A stretch of DNA of 64,000 nucleotides from Eremochloa ophiuroides (Eukaryota; Streptophyta; Magnoliopsida; Poales; Poaceae): the NCBI GenBank assembly GCA_038502445.1, contig JAHLJS010000008.1, forward strand, positions 43,922,443-43,986,442. The letters are read 5' to 3'. The notes under the pieces were generated by a model. It made no database searches. It saw only the letters and a list, made by a program, of their open reading frames with translations, and was not told the origin of the DNA. How positions within the stretch are numbered: the stretch's first letter is position 1; the number at the start of each line of letters is the position of its first letter. The position numbers and the translations under genes are program-made. Below, one piece after another: positions 32,866 to 43,980 of the stretch.

Positions 32866-35350
32866 GACCTGCATGCAAAAAAAAGTAAGTATAAGTGTGT
32901 GACAGCAGACAACTTAGTTAAACCAGTTAGGCAATAAAACTGTACTGATTAGGCAAAGAAGGCCACCAACTTATGTAGTTTTTCTTGTTTAGTACAATGC
33001 TACCAGGTTTTTTCACTACATGCTATGTTCAGATTTTTCATAATATATATGGCCTATCAGTTTTTGGGAAACTTAAGACTATCCATGGTATAAAATGAAC
33101 ATGTTATTATATCAAATAGGAGTAACCATGTGCATGCAGAGAAAAGAATATGCTATTATATCAAGTAGGAACTGCAGTACTGTTTTTTGTGAACTATCAA
33201 AATCAGCTTTCTCTGAACTTTCAGATTGATTTTTCTTTTACTGAACATGCAGCCATGAACACTGAATTTTAATATTTGAGGAAACCGATTAGTTCATATA
33301 TATGGCCTGCTGCTAGCATAGGTCAGTTCATAGTTTTTATATTATTTTTGTACTATAAAGAAGCAATTCTTCCTTTAGTATGAAGTAATTTAATATCATT
33401 AGCAAAGAACGTTATTAGTATTTTTAGTAGCAATTATGTATACCAACACGGCAATAACAAATGTGCAGAGCCATAGACTGTTGAGCTAGGTTGTTGTCTC
33501 TTTATTCAGAAGGGAAATTGTTTTTTCCGAGGATTGTAGTCATGGGAGAGAAAACCTTTGCATGGATGGCATGATTCTTGACAGCCATTTTCTTTTGTGT
33601 GTCATCTTTCTGTGTGTGTATGTTTGCTTTGGCAACATCCAATGTGTAGCTAGATACTACTGTACTCAGAAGATATTCATCTAGTGAACATTAATGCATA
33701 TATATCTACAACTTTCTTCTGATCACTTTACTGATGGTCCTTGTTTATAATTAGGCAATAATCATCAAGTATTAAACAATATTGTTTAATATGGGCAATA
33801 ATATGATTCAATATAGGCAATAATCTTCTATGAAATTAGGCAAAGTGTATGCTTCGTGTATGAGCATGATCATGTTTATATTGACTGGGAACCCATCGAT
33901 CATTATCTCTGTATTACATGTATAATTTCTTGAGGAAGACATAGAGATGAGGTTAGGATGCCATTGGGAGGAATACTGTTATGTCTAACTTGTACTCTTC
34001 TTAACAAACCAGTTTCTGAACTTTTTGCCTTTATCTTTTGGAGTTTCTCTTACTGCAAGGTGACCCTTTTGATCTTTCTAGGTTCTAAAGCAATGTTCGC
34101 TATCTCGGGCATTTCAACCAGCTGTCGATATAGGTGAAGAAATATCTATTACAAACTAACTTTTTTTCATGGATATCCTCTTTTTTCATAGATTACCATG
34201 CAGTACTGAGCATATCCTCCTCTTCTTTTTTCATGGATTGAATTTTGGATATGTGTAACATAAGGTTAAGCTCATTAGGGTCATTAGGCAAGCTCATTAG
34301 GCTTATGTATACTATACTTAGTCAAGATCATTAGGCAATAATACTGTAATACATTAGGCAAAAAAACATAAGGTTAAGCAATTTTGTTCATGACATCTAT
34401 GTTGTGCATCATGTTTGAATTCATTTACATGCACCAAGGTTCAATGCTTATATATACTATATGACAGTTAATTACTGCAACCCTAAATCTTTTTAACTTT
34501 TTTACTGTAGGTGTGATGGGTTAGTGCAGCAGCAAGTGGGAGGTTCTAGTGCAGCAAGATGTATTTAGTACGTAAGATACTTTTTTTGTCTATATGTTCT
34601 AAGGTGCCTGAGATGCTTTACAAAACATCCCAAGATGCCCAGAATAACAAGTTTACATTTTTCATTTTTTATCTTGTTGGGATGAGTGTATCAATTTTGT
34701 AATATTTGGAAAATGTCTTGGTAAATTTAGGAGCAATGAGCTTGCTGGGTCATGCGGAAAGTGATGTGAGAAAAAACTAGAAGCAACAAGTTTATCTGGA
34801 GCTAAATAATACACAACCAGGACTCGTAACTAGCATCTTACCAAAAAAAATATAATAATTGCACTCTTACCAAAAAAGGCAATGTCGTGCTATAAGACTA
34901 AAACACGGCCAGCCATGCAATAGCCAGGTCCAACTAATATTCCACATCTTTTCATTCAAGATTGCTGGTGCTTATATCTAAAAAATATATATTTAAAATA
35001 TCTATCTAAAAGAAAACTTGATAGACATTGTGTAAGGTCCTTATATCTAAATATACTACTAGGTTTCACTATGCAAGAATTATTTTATGAGTAATTACTA
35101 TATATATATTGGTTTTGTGATAGTATTAATAATAATGTACGAAATTAGTCCATTTTCATGTAATGACTAATGGCGTCATTTTAATGTGGCCAATTATATA
35201 ACGTTTATACTAATTGCACAGTTGTTCTCTACATGTCGAGACAAAAGTTGTCAAATACAAACGAAAGTGCTACAGTAACAGAACCCAAACTTTTTCCCCA
35301 ACTAAACACCCCTAGTAATAAAGCGGCTTGAAGTTGGGTCTCAAAACTAA
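32866..35350. other. AT-rich stretch, no supported gene
   Basis: There are short repeated words such as ATTAGGCAA and CAATAATA (33750-34370), but no frame of note, no LTR and no recognised transposon end. The right edge, near 35350, is where a minus-strand Gypsy LTR begins mid-sequence and is the second proposed inversion breakpoint. Confidence 0.4.
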
Positions 35351-36695
35351 GGTGGAAAACACACTAGGATAAATTGAAGTAGCTCTAGAGTTTATGGGAG
35401 AACTCTAACTCAGTAAAAGATCAATTGTTTGTTATACCAAAGAGTCTGCTATACTAGGGACACGCAAAGTCCTAAACTCGCTGGGGTTCGACTGATTAGG
35501 CACCGTACGTCTACAAACCCTACGCTGATAAAACCAGACCGAACGTGGTGGAATCCAGAGGATTCTAGGGCTGTCACCACCTAGAACCTACTACTACTAT
35601 CCGTGGGTCTAGCCGCACACAAGGGTAAGCTATGGCCTAAGCACCGCGCTTAATCTATGAAACTTACTACTCTAACTCCGGCCAAAGAATTAGAGCACTC
35701 TAACCAAGCAATGAGCAAGTATACAGCTACTTAAAGTATAACAAGAAATAAATGAAGAAGGGGATCTTTATTACCGATAAGTGTGAAGAACACCACAGAG
35801 AAGGTCGCCGACAAGCCCGGCTCCTCCACAGACTTCCTCCTTCTCCCGACTTCTCTCTCACTATTCTACTCTTCTCTAGCTAGCACTATTCCTAAGAGCA
35901 GAGCTTTGCTAGAGAGAGAGAGTAGCAACTACGTTGGACTATAGAATGAGTTGTTTCTCTAGTGGTTTTATGATTACAAGTGTGGAAACTGGTCCTATTT
36001 ATAGTATAGGAGAGCTCCAGGGGTACTTGTAGGCGTCCTGGAGATTGGTGGCGCGAAGTGGCAGGACGGGCGCCCCCTTGGATGCATCGTCTTGCATCCA
36101 ACGGCCCTCCTTCCTCCTCTATGGCGGTTGCAAAGTCGGTTGGTGCCCTGATTTGGCGGTTTGCAACCCCCGGGAGGATGACATGTGGGTCCTTCGATCC
36201 ATGGCACATCACTTGATCACCATTAGATGAAAACCGACTTCATTTGACGGCTTGGATGACTCCTGAGGGCCTTCCCTGGGATTGTGGACGTGGCACCCAG
36301 TTTGGACAGGGCGGGCGCCCTGTTGGTAGGGCTACCGGATCCCCGTGACTTGTGTCTGAGCCGTTGATGCTGAACCAACGTGCCATAGGCCATTTGGGAG
36401 GATGGCACATGGATCCGTGAGGTGGCATGTCCATTTGGCAAGATTCATAGGGCGGGCGCCCTATGATGGGGGGCAGCCGCCCCCTCTGGCTCTCATGTGG
36501 CAGCTGAGGTGCCAAGTTGTCTTGGTTTGCTTCGTTTTTGCCTGTTTTCACCATTTTTTCCTACATACACACTATTTCTCCAAGGACATGTGGAACTAGG
36601 TGAGTTTCAAAGTGAGTTCTTTGCATTCCATATGGTTTTACCTTAATTATGGGTGAAATGTTGACGGTAAAATAGGGTGTTAGCGACCGTCAACA
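35351..36695 (-). mobile_element. Partial Gypsy-A LTR (5' part only), minus strand
   Basis: Read on the minus strand it starts TGTTGACGGTCGCTAACACC at 36695 and follows the 26962-28713 LTR for about 1.35 kb with roughly 94% identity by eye. It stops at about 35351, just after a GTGTGTTTTCCACC block. The missing LTR remainder is the piece present at 22998-23342, minus some 45 bp. It is bordered on its outer side by AATG (36696-36699) and Sirevirus gag. Confidence 0.88.
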
Positions 36696-37738
36696 CATTC
36701 TTCTTGATGGTCTTGCTCTCATCATCACTATCATCCTCATCGGTAGAGGCATCACTATCATCCCAAGTGACACAATATGATTGCCCCTTCTTTTTCTTCT
36801 TGAGTGTCACATTCGTGTCCTTCTTGCTCTTCTTCTTGTCACCATCACTCTCATTGTCAGTGTCGCTATTGAGAGGACAATCTGCAATAAAGTGATCCAA
36901 TCTCTTGCACTTGAAGCACCTCCTTGGCTGTTGCCTGTTCTTGGAAGTGAACTTCTTCTTGCCTTGACGATAGCCCTTCCTCTTCATGAATCGGCCAAAT
37001 TTGCGCACTAGAAGAGCCATAGCTTCATCATCATCATCACTTGAAACAGATTCTTCATTGTGCTCAACTATCTTGGCCTTGCCCTTGCTCTTGGAGGATG
37101 TAGCTTTGAGAGCCACACTTTTCTTCTTCTTCTCCTCAACCACCTCCTCATTGTTCATATCTTGAGTGATGATCTCACCGAGGATTTGGTTGGGCTTCTT
37201 GGTGCTCAAGTCTTCTCTTGCAAGAAATGTCTTAATGATTGCAAATCTTGTGGGCAAGCACCTCAAGAACTTGTGAGAGAAGTCCTTGTCCTTGATGTCC
37301 TCACCCAAGCTCTTCAAATCATTGACAATCACTTGCAACCGGTTGAACATCTTCAGCACACTCTCATCATCATTCATCTTAAAGGTGCCAAACTTCTCTC
37401 TCAACATGTAGACCTTAGCATTCTTGACCTCTTGTGCCCTCATAGGTCTCCTCCAACCACTTCCAAATGTCATGAGCCAAATCAAGATCCTTAATTTGCT
37501 CAAATACATGAGACTCAAGAGTGGTGTAGAGGGCATTGATAGCATGGGCATTGCACTCCATCTTCCTCTTGTCGGCATCGGTGGGAACTTGAGCAATCTC
37601 ATACTCAATCTTTGTCTCCGTGACCTTCCACACCTCAATGTGCATGGTCATGAAGTAGACTATCATCTTTCTTTTCCAATGATCATAGCTTGTGTCATCA
37701 AACTTTGGCGGGTTCCCCAACACATTGTTTTGAGCCAT
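36696..37738 (-). pseudogene. gag: Sirevirus (Copia) gag 5' half, frameshifted
   Basis: The minus-strand frame starts at ATG 37738 (MAQNNVLGNPPKFDD). It contains the Copia gag (UBN2-type) region with YDHWKRKMIVYF and ALYTTLESHVFEQIKDLDLA, and is frameshifted near 37430. It continues with FNRLQVIVNDLKSLGEDIK, a lysine-rich linker, an acidic stretch, the CCHC knuckle CFKCKRLDHFIADC and an acidic segment. It ends abruptly against the Gypsy LTR at 36696. Gag forms the particle that packages element RNA. The break falls exactly where the fragment at 28714 takes up the same protein on the opposite strand, in a compatible frame. Confidence 0.9.
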
Positions 37739-37780
37739 CTTGCAACACAAGGATGTTAAGCCTCAAACGGTGGTGACCTC

Positions 37781-37793
37781 GGCTCCGATACCA
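37781..37793 (-). other. Copia primer-binding site
   Basis: TGGTATCGGAGCC on the minus strand, 2 nt after the LTR end, matches the initiator-methionine tRNA primer site of Copia elements (consensus TGGTATCAGAGC) with one change. Confidence 0.9.
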
Positions 37794-37795
37794 AA

Positions 37796-39872
37796 TGAAA
37801 GGACCGGATAGGCTAGAGGGGGATGAATAGCCTATAAAATTTTTACAAAGCACTTAACCACAAGTTAGTAATTAACAAGGCTATTGCTAAGCACTAGCTC
37901 TAAACTACTCTATGCAAGCCACCTAGCACAATATACTACTCACAAGAATATGCACTCAATCGCAAGAAACCCACTCCTTCAAAACCTAAGGAGAGAGCAC
38001 CTAAACAAGTAATAAGTGCAAGTGAGTGAGTGATCGAGAGAGCTATACCGAGGGGCCTGATGAAGTGAAAATGACCTGCCGTGTAGAGCCAATCACCAAG
38101 AGATAGATAATAAGATTAAGATGACCAATCACCAATAGAACACTGGAAAGCCAAACATCCACTCAAAAGTGGAGAAGAGAGAACACTCAAATTTTTACCG
38201 AGGTTCACGTGATCGCCGTCATGCTACTCCTCGTTGTGGCACTGGTCTTCCTTGGTGGATTGTGAGCTAGGCTTCACACGCCAATCCCTCACCAGGAGCC
38301 GCTCACCAACACAAGAGAAGTGGCTATCAACCATGAGCAAACCACTAGAGTCAGTTTTGGCACTCCGCCGGGGAATAACCGCAAGAACCCCTCACAATCA
38401 ACACTTCGGTGTGGGCTTGAACAATCACCAATCAACCTCAACACCGAAATCACCTCCAAGCCGCTAGGGACATGGTAAGGCCCCAAGAGAATAAAAACTC
38501 AGCAATGGCTTGCTCTCAAGTGCTCTAGAATGCAAATCACTAGCAATGATGCACTTGAAAATCACTCAACTCACAAAGATGATCAAAGATGAACAAGTGA
38601 GTGATTGGGAGGCTAGAGAGTGCTCACAAGTGTATGGCAATGAATCAAATGTGCAAGAGAGTCACCAAGTGACCAGAGAAGGAGTATAAATACCCCTAAG
38701 TGCACTCCTAGCCGTTACCCACCGAAAAACAGCTGTTAGACATGTTTTTCTACCGTCGGACGTACCCGTTGGACGCATAGCGTCGGACCAAGCGTTAGCG
38801 TCCGACGCTCGGATGCTCGCCACATGTCAACTCAGTTTAACTACAGCCACTGGATCTCAACGGTCACTGCTCGCACCATTTAATCAACCATCGGACGAGG
38901 TTGCGTCGGACTAAAGCTCACTGGCGTCCGACGCTTCCAGAGAGTTCGCAGAGAGCTACAAAGCCGTCGGACGCTGTTCAGGCTCAGCGTCGGACCAACC
39001 ATCTGCGTCCGACTCCTCTGAACACTTCTCGCCGCGCGCTGAGTCAGAACGTGAACTCGCCACGACGCGCCGTCGGACCGTGAACCCATGGTCCAACGCA
39101 TGTCCCACTCAGGCCGTCAGACTGTCTGACTCTCACAAACTAGAACTCAGCTTGACACTGTCGGACGCTTGCCAGTCAGTGCGTCGGACCAATGCAATTC
39201 GTCCGACGCTAGTCAATTTTATGCAGAGTGGTTCTGAAATGCTCGAACGGTGTCCGACGCTCACCGTCGGACTAACCAAACCATCCGACGCCTTTAAACA
39301 ATTAGGAGAGCACTTTAAGGACCGTCGGACGCTGCCAAGCAATGGTCCGACGCCCTGTGTCATTAGCGTCCGACGCTCTTATCTTAGCGAATCTAAGTCT
39401 ATTTCTACACCCTTGCTTCTTTATCCTAACACTCAAGGTCTTTAACACTTGTGCACAGTGTATTAGCATTTTCAAAATATTTTTCAAGGGTTTCTAAGGT
39501 GATCTCTAGGTTGACTTAGATTCAATGCACATGAAATGCAACCTAGAGCACTTGAAGGTAATCCAATCACTTAGTTCTCCCCTTAATAGTCGGCTATCTA
39601 TCCTAAATGTGATCACACCCCACTTGGTGTCTTGATCACCAAAATAAAACCCTACTTGGGGTTATACCTTTGCCTTCAAACCTTTTCTTTTCACCTTGAT
39701 TATCTCTACTTGATCCATCATGCTTGATCCACGGTTGAGCCTTCCTTGATCATCACCATCAACCATTTGGTTCTTCACTCCATAGATAGGACCTCCTACA
39801 CTTAGCCATTACTTAGTAAGTAGGTTAGTCCTTAGGGTGTCATCAATTATCAAAATCAAACTAGGGCTTTCA
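37796..39872 (-). mobile_element. Sirevirus 5' LTR, 2077 bp
   Basis: On the minus strand it starts TGAAAGCCCTAGTTTGATTT at 39872 and ends GGTCCTTTCA at 37796, so the ends are inverted TGAAAG/CTTTCA. It is directly followed by the Copia primer site and gag. It carries a palindrome array (38754-39378). The 3' LTR of this element is not in the window. Confidence 0.9.
38754..39378. repeat. Palindromic CGTCGGAC/GTCCGACG array in Sirevirus LTR
   Basis: About 20 near-exact copies of CGTCGGAC or its complement GTCCGACG are spread over 625 bp, many as closely spaced inverted pairs that could fold into hairpins. Palindrome clusters in LTRs are an established Sirevirus feature; the core sequence here differs from the CACCGGAC type familiar from maize. 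Confidence 0.88.
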
Positions 39873-40548
39873 CCGCCTGAAAAAAGAGAAGGATAGCCCA
39901 TGTTGTCCTGCAGCACAATTCTCTAGTACTGAAAGAGAGAGAGAGAGAGATGTTTTCAAGGAGCAATAGTAGAATTAGGTTAGCCACCAAAAATATCCAC
40001 CTACCACCTCACATCCATATACATGCACATCTTGATTCAATTGTATGATTTGTTCCTTTGGATCCATTGTTTGACTTTATAACATATTCATTGCAAGTAT
40101 GTATGAGTTGTCCCCTTAACCATGAGCTCCACATAATCCATTAAGTTATAGGGTGAGAGAGAGAGAGAAAGAAGGCATGCATCACTATTGCCTTGGTAAG
40201 GATCCACAAATACCACATATTGAGAGACTTGAGAGAGTCATACAAAGAAAACTCTGAGTTTTATTTTGAAAACATGCAAAAGCTCCAGTATAAGAGTTGA
40301 ACGACAGAGCTTGAGACATAGTGCTTAACTCAGACATTCTGTCCTTCAATTACCCAAGACTCAAGAGTAAGCTACAAGCTCCACGGTCAAAGGTAACAAA
40401 GGTAAGTCTGAGGTTAGGTTGGTCTACTCTAATCCTTGAGTACTTCTTGGTTTAAAACTAAATACCTGTGAGGGGTAGCTATAACTTATAATATCTGCTA
40501 AAGTTTGGCTTTGCTAATGGACTAGCAAAGGTTAAGCTTAGGGGAGCT
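39873..40548 (+). other. 3' internal end of a Gypsy element with polypurine tract
   Basis: No coding frame was seen. AG microsatellites occur at 39936-39952 and 40150-40168. The stretch ends in TTAAGCTTAGGGGAGCT immediately before an LTR start at 40549, so it is the tail of a Gypsy element whose body is missing from the window. Confidence 0.6.
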
Positions 40549-42188
40549 TGTTGACGGTAATTATTGTATGATTTTACTCATCAACTAAATATGAAATAAG
40601 GGTATAAAGGCAAACACCACCATAGAATAGGGCTTTAACTGACAGAATTCCGCAGTTTTGGTGAATCAGTATTTTGCAGGGGGTTATTCAGGGAAGAACC
40701 AAGGGAGACCCACATGTCGGATTAAAATCACGAATTCCGCCGCGAAAGGAAATCAAGAATATTCTAGAGAACACCAGAGACTCATCGGAGCAAGCGGGGC
40801 CTGCAAGTCAGAGAGGAAGAGTTGGCCGATCCTCTGACTAGGTCGGCCGACCTGTCAGAGAGGCCTCCCCACCTCCACTTCAGCGTGTACCCACATCCCG
40901 ATTTTTCACGCAATCTCCACCGCCCGTCGAGATCGGTTTGATCCAAGGGCTACGGTTCATCCCACCAGCCTATATAAGGAGCCCCAGACCCCCTAGGGTT
41001 TCATATCAATCAATCATATATCAGTTGATCCAGTTGTAGAGAGCTAGAAACCCTAGAATCATTAGAGCTTCACCATCTAGAGCATAGCTACATAGGTTAG
41101 AAGTAGAAGGAGGCAAGTTCTACTTGAGTTCCGGATCTTGTCTGGAGCTGGAGGCTTCCCGGAGCCATTGTAAGCTCTCTCTTATATTTTAAACCTCTCT
41201 TGAGTGTTTGAGATAAAGTTGATTGACATTGTTCTACTATTGATTATGTTCTCAATATGCTATTCATTGCTTATCTAGATTGTATACTTTGCATAGTTAG
41301 GATGCATTCATATTCATACATAGGTTTGTATAGCTCTCGTTCATTGATATCATGGGTGGGTGATGAACAACATGTAAGCATGGTGCTTAGATGTGGTTTG
41401 TCTGCAAATGCGCCTTATATTCTCGGTTCTGTGGTAGATCACGGATGTGACACTCCCGTTGAGTCCTTTGTAGTCCACACTCCGAATGTAGGGAGAGTAG
41501 GAAGTTTTTATTACTTTAGGAGGCTGGCTATGATTTTGATTTTCCTTAGTAATATTCCCTTAAGTATGAATATGAAGTGTCTTCGCCATGATTGCTAGTA
41601 TAGTTGTACCAATCTAATATGTCTTTGATAGTATAGTTAGAATGACTTAGGATATCCTTATGCTTCAGTTTAATCCATGCTAGTGCCTAGATAGGAAGTG
41701 CTCTAAGTGATCATTATTATGTTGATTGATTAGTTGATTGATCATTATGCTTATCATATATATCATTATTCTTATGACATAACCCCTGTTTTGAGTAAAT
41801 AGGTCATTCATGGTATTGTCTATATTTGCATATGCATATGACATCTATCTATCTACATGCATCCCATTTATTGCCAACCTTTCCCAGTGGTAAAATATAA
41901 ATGACAATCTGGAATACTCTTGGGTAAAATGCTACAATGGTGTATATTTTATCTGTGCGCTTGCGGATACAATATAATATATTTCCAGTCACTTGCTAGA
42001 AGCAGAGATCTTTTAGAATCATGCTGGGGATGACAACCTACTTACTTCTAAGAGATAGAGGATGAGAGTTCAAGTGATCTGTAGAATAATTAGGTGGCAC
42101 GTTAATCTATACCTCCCATCATTTTTAGCGCCATTGCTGAGAATAGATTCTAACTCTATTTTTGGTGCTGACGTTAGAAATGCCAACA
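40549..42188 (+). mobile_element. Gypsy-B LTR 1
   Basis: It starts TGTTGACGGTAATTATTG. It contains a TATA box (CTATATAAGGAG, about 40972-40983), gene-like leader sequence and the usual late AGTGATC segments. The end may be at CATCA (42121), directly before a primer-site-like TTTTTAGCGCCATTGCTGAG, or at GAAATGCCAACA (42188), which better mirrors the TGTTG start. A polypurine tract precedes it and primer-site-like sequences follow it, so it can be read as the 3' LTR of one unit and the 5' LTR of another. Confidence 0.78.
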
Positions 42189-42262
42189 AGTATTTTTGGT
42201 GCCGTTGCCGGGGATAGAGTCTAACTCTATTTTTGGTGGTGATGTTAGAAATGCCAACAGTA
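42122..42262 (+). repeat. Duplicated primer-site leader unit, about 70 bp
   Basis: Two consecutive copies of a unit run from a TTTTTGG/AGCGCC primer-site-like start through TCTAACTCTATTTTTGGTG to GTTAGAAATGCCAACA (ends near 42188 and 42259). The second copy has the canonical GGTGCCGTTGCCGGGG form. Confidence 0.8.
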
Positions 42263-43806
42263 ACTTGGAGTTTTAAACTTTTTTCACAAGAAAAGGCATA
42301 GCTCACTTTATACTCCTCAAATGATGCTCTTGGATCACTCAATAGTGTATGATTTCTCACCAAGGTGGAGCAAAGTTTTACCTTCTTTTGTTTTCTCTTG
42401 CTTTTAAAAAGGTTTATATGGAGCTCTTAGGTAGGGATAAACAAGATAGCATAATTGTATCGCATATGTTGTAAAGTCAAATCTTGGATCCAAGGAGAGA
42501 AGTGTCATACTCTTAGATCAAAATATGCATGTGTGTGGGTAAAATGATGATAAAACTATACTATCATCCTTGATTTGAGTAATCTCTCTCATGAGCTTAT
42601 TATTTTGGACATGGTTACCTCTTTATTTTTTCAATACTTCAGCCTTCATGTGCTCAACATTTTTTCTTTTTAGTACCTTGGACCTTGAAATGTCCATTTT
42701 TTCAATACTTGGGACATTGTATCCCTTTTTTCTTTTGCATACTTTTGCATAGCACATATTGAGAGAGAGAGAGACCACTATTTTGTAAAACATGGAGTAT
42801 TTTATTTGCAAAACATTGTTTGTCTACTCCTAGTGTAGGAGTAGAATATTTTTTGTGGATGAAGGCATATTTTAGTGTATTCCCAGTGGAATAGCTTATA
42901 CATGTGGTGTGTTTGTGATCTTGATCTCGGGAGTATGATAAATCTCTCAACAAGGGTCAACAATACTTGACCAAACTCAACACAATAACAAGCAGCATAT
43001 GTGGAAGACTTGAAACTTGCAAGGCCTTATATTTGGCTATGGGATGAATTTCTCACCAATTGAGGAGTATGTGATACTTTGGTTTTGTAACATTTTTATC
43101 AAAAAAAATTCTCCATTGACTTTAAATAGAAACGACAGGATATTCTAAGGTCCTCAGTGTAGCAAAGGTCTAGGAGGGGGAAAACCCTTCTTGTTCTTAT
43201 GCGACAGCAACATCGGGTGGAGTCAGGTGGCACATTGATGTTTATGGTGGCCATGTGGGCTAGCCTCCTCCTTTTTGTATCTCTTCTTATTTTTAATATA
43301 TATATATATATATATATCATATTTTTTGTCTTCTTTTTAAGCTTATTATTTGTTCCTCTTTTTAGCTCTATCACCACTTGAGTATATTCCATCACCAAAG
43401 AACATCATGGTGTATAGTTGATGCAACTCCCATGCTTTCAGGCACTTTTTGTCCCATGTCCTTCTTATTCTAACCTGAAATGGTTAGAAAACAAGAATAT
43501 ATGAAGGTGCATACTATCTTGATAGCATGTTATTGCTTTTATTGATAAGAAAAGTTGCTTTTTTATAATCTGGGGTATCTTCCAGTAGTGCTTAGTTTAT
43601 GGACATAAGCTTGACTGTCAAATCCATGACAAAGTTGATAGCTATAAGCATTGTGATTGGCTTCGATGGTGGTGGCTCTTAGAACTCGTCGTTAGGAGCA
43701 AAAATAGATTTTTTGAATGGAAGGGCTTCATGGTGAAAAACAATAGAAGGATAACCTTTTCCTTTCTTGAGGAAAGATAAAAAACAAGGATACACAGCTG
43801 AACAAG
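42263..43806. other. Retrotransposon-derived stretch without recognisable gene
   Basis: It is AT-rich with a TA microsatellite (43297-43318) and no gag or pol motif. Its right edge abuts a minus-strand LTR end with primer site, so it is probably the leader/internal sequence of a decayed minus-strand Gypsy element. Confidence 0.4.
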
Positions 43807-43980
43807 GTTTGGCGATACTACAACAACTTTTCCCGGCAACGGCGCTAGAAATGTTTGTTGGTATTTCTTAACGAATACAGTATTATTCCGCAAGCGCACA
43901 TAATTTCCAGGTAGCATTTCACTTGGAATTATTCAGGGGATCATATTTCCATGAGGAATGGATGTGTAAAGGATACCTCG
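43807..43980 (-). mobile_element. Minus-strand Gypsy LTR end with primer-binding site
   Basis: Read on the minus strand, an LTR tail (GTGCGCTTGCGGAATAATAC, then ACCAACA) runs into a primer site TAGCGCCGTTGCCGGGAA (about 43828-43845). The upstream part of this LTR is cut off by the LTR starting at 43981. Confidence 0.75.

Noticed and set aside
38754..39378. CRISPR-like array of short repeats
   Set aside because: Spacing is irregular, units occur in both orientations and the context is a plant LTR.
38234..39490. Several 60-120-codon frames in the Sirevirus LTR
   Set aside because: They run through the palindrome array and are encoded by its repeats; LTRs carry no gene here.
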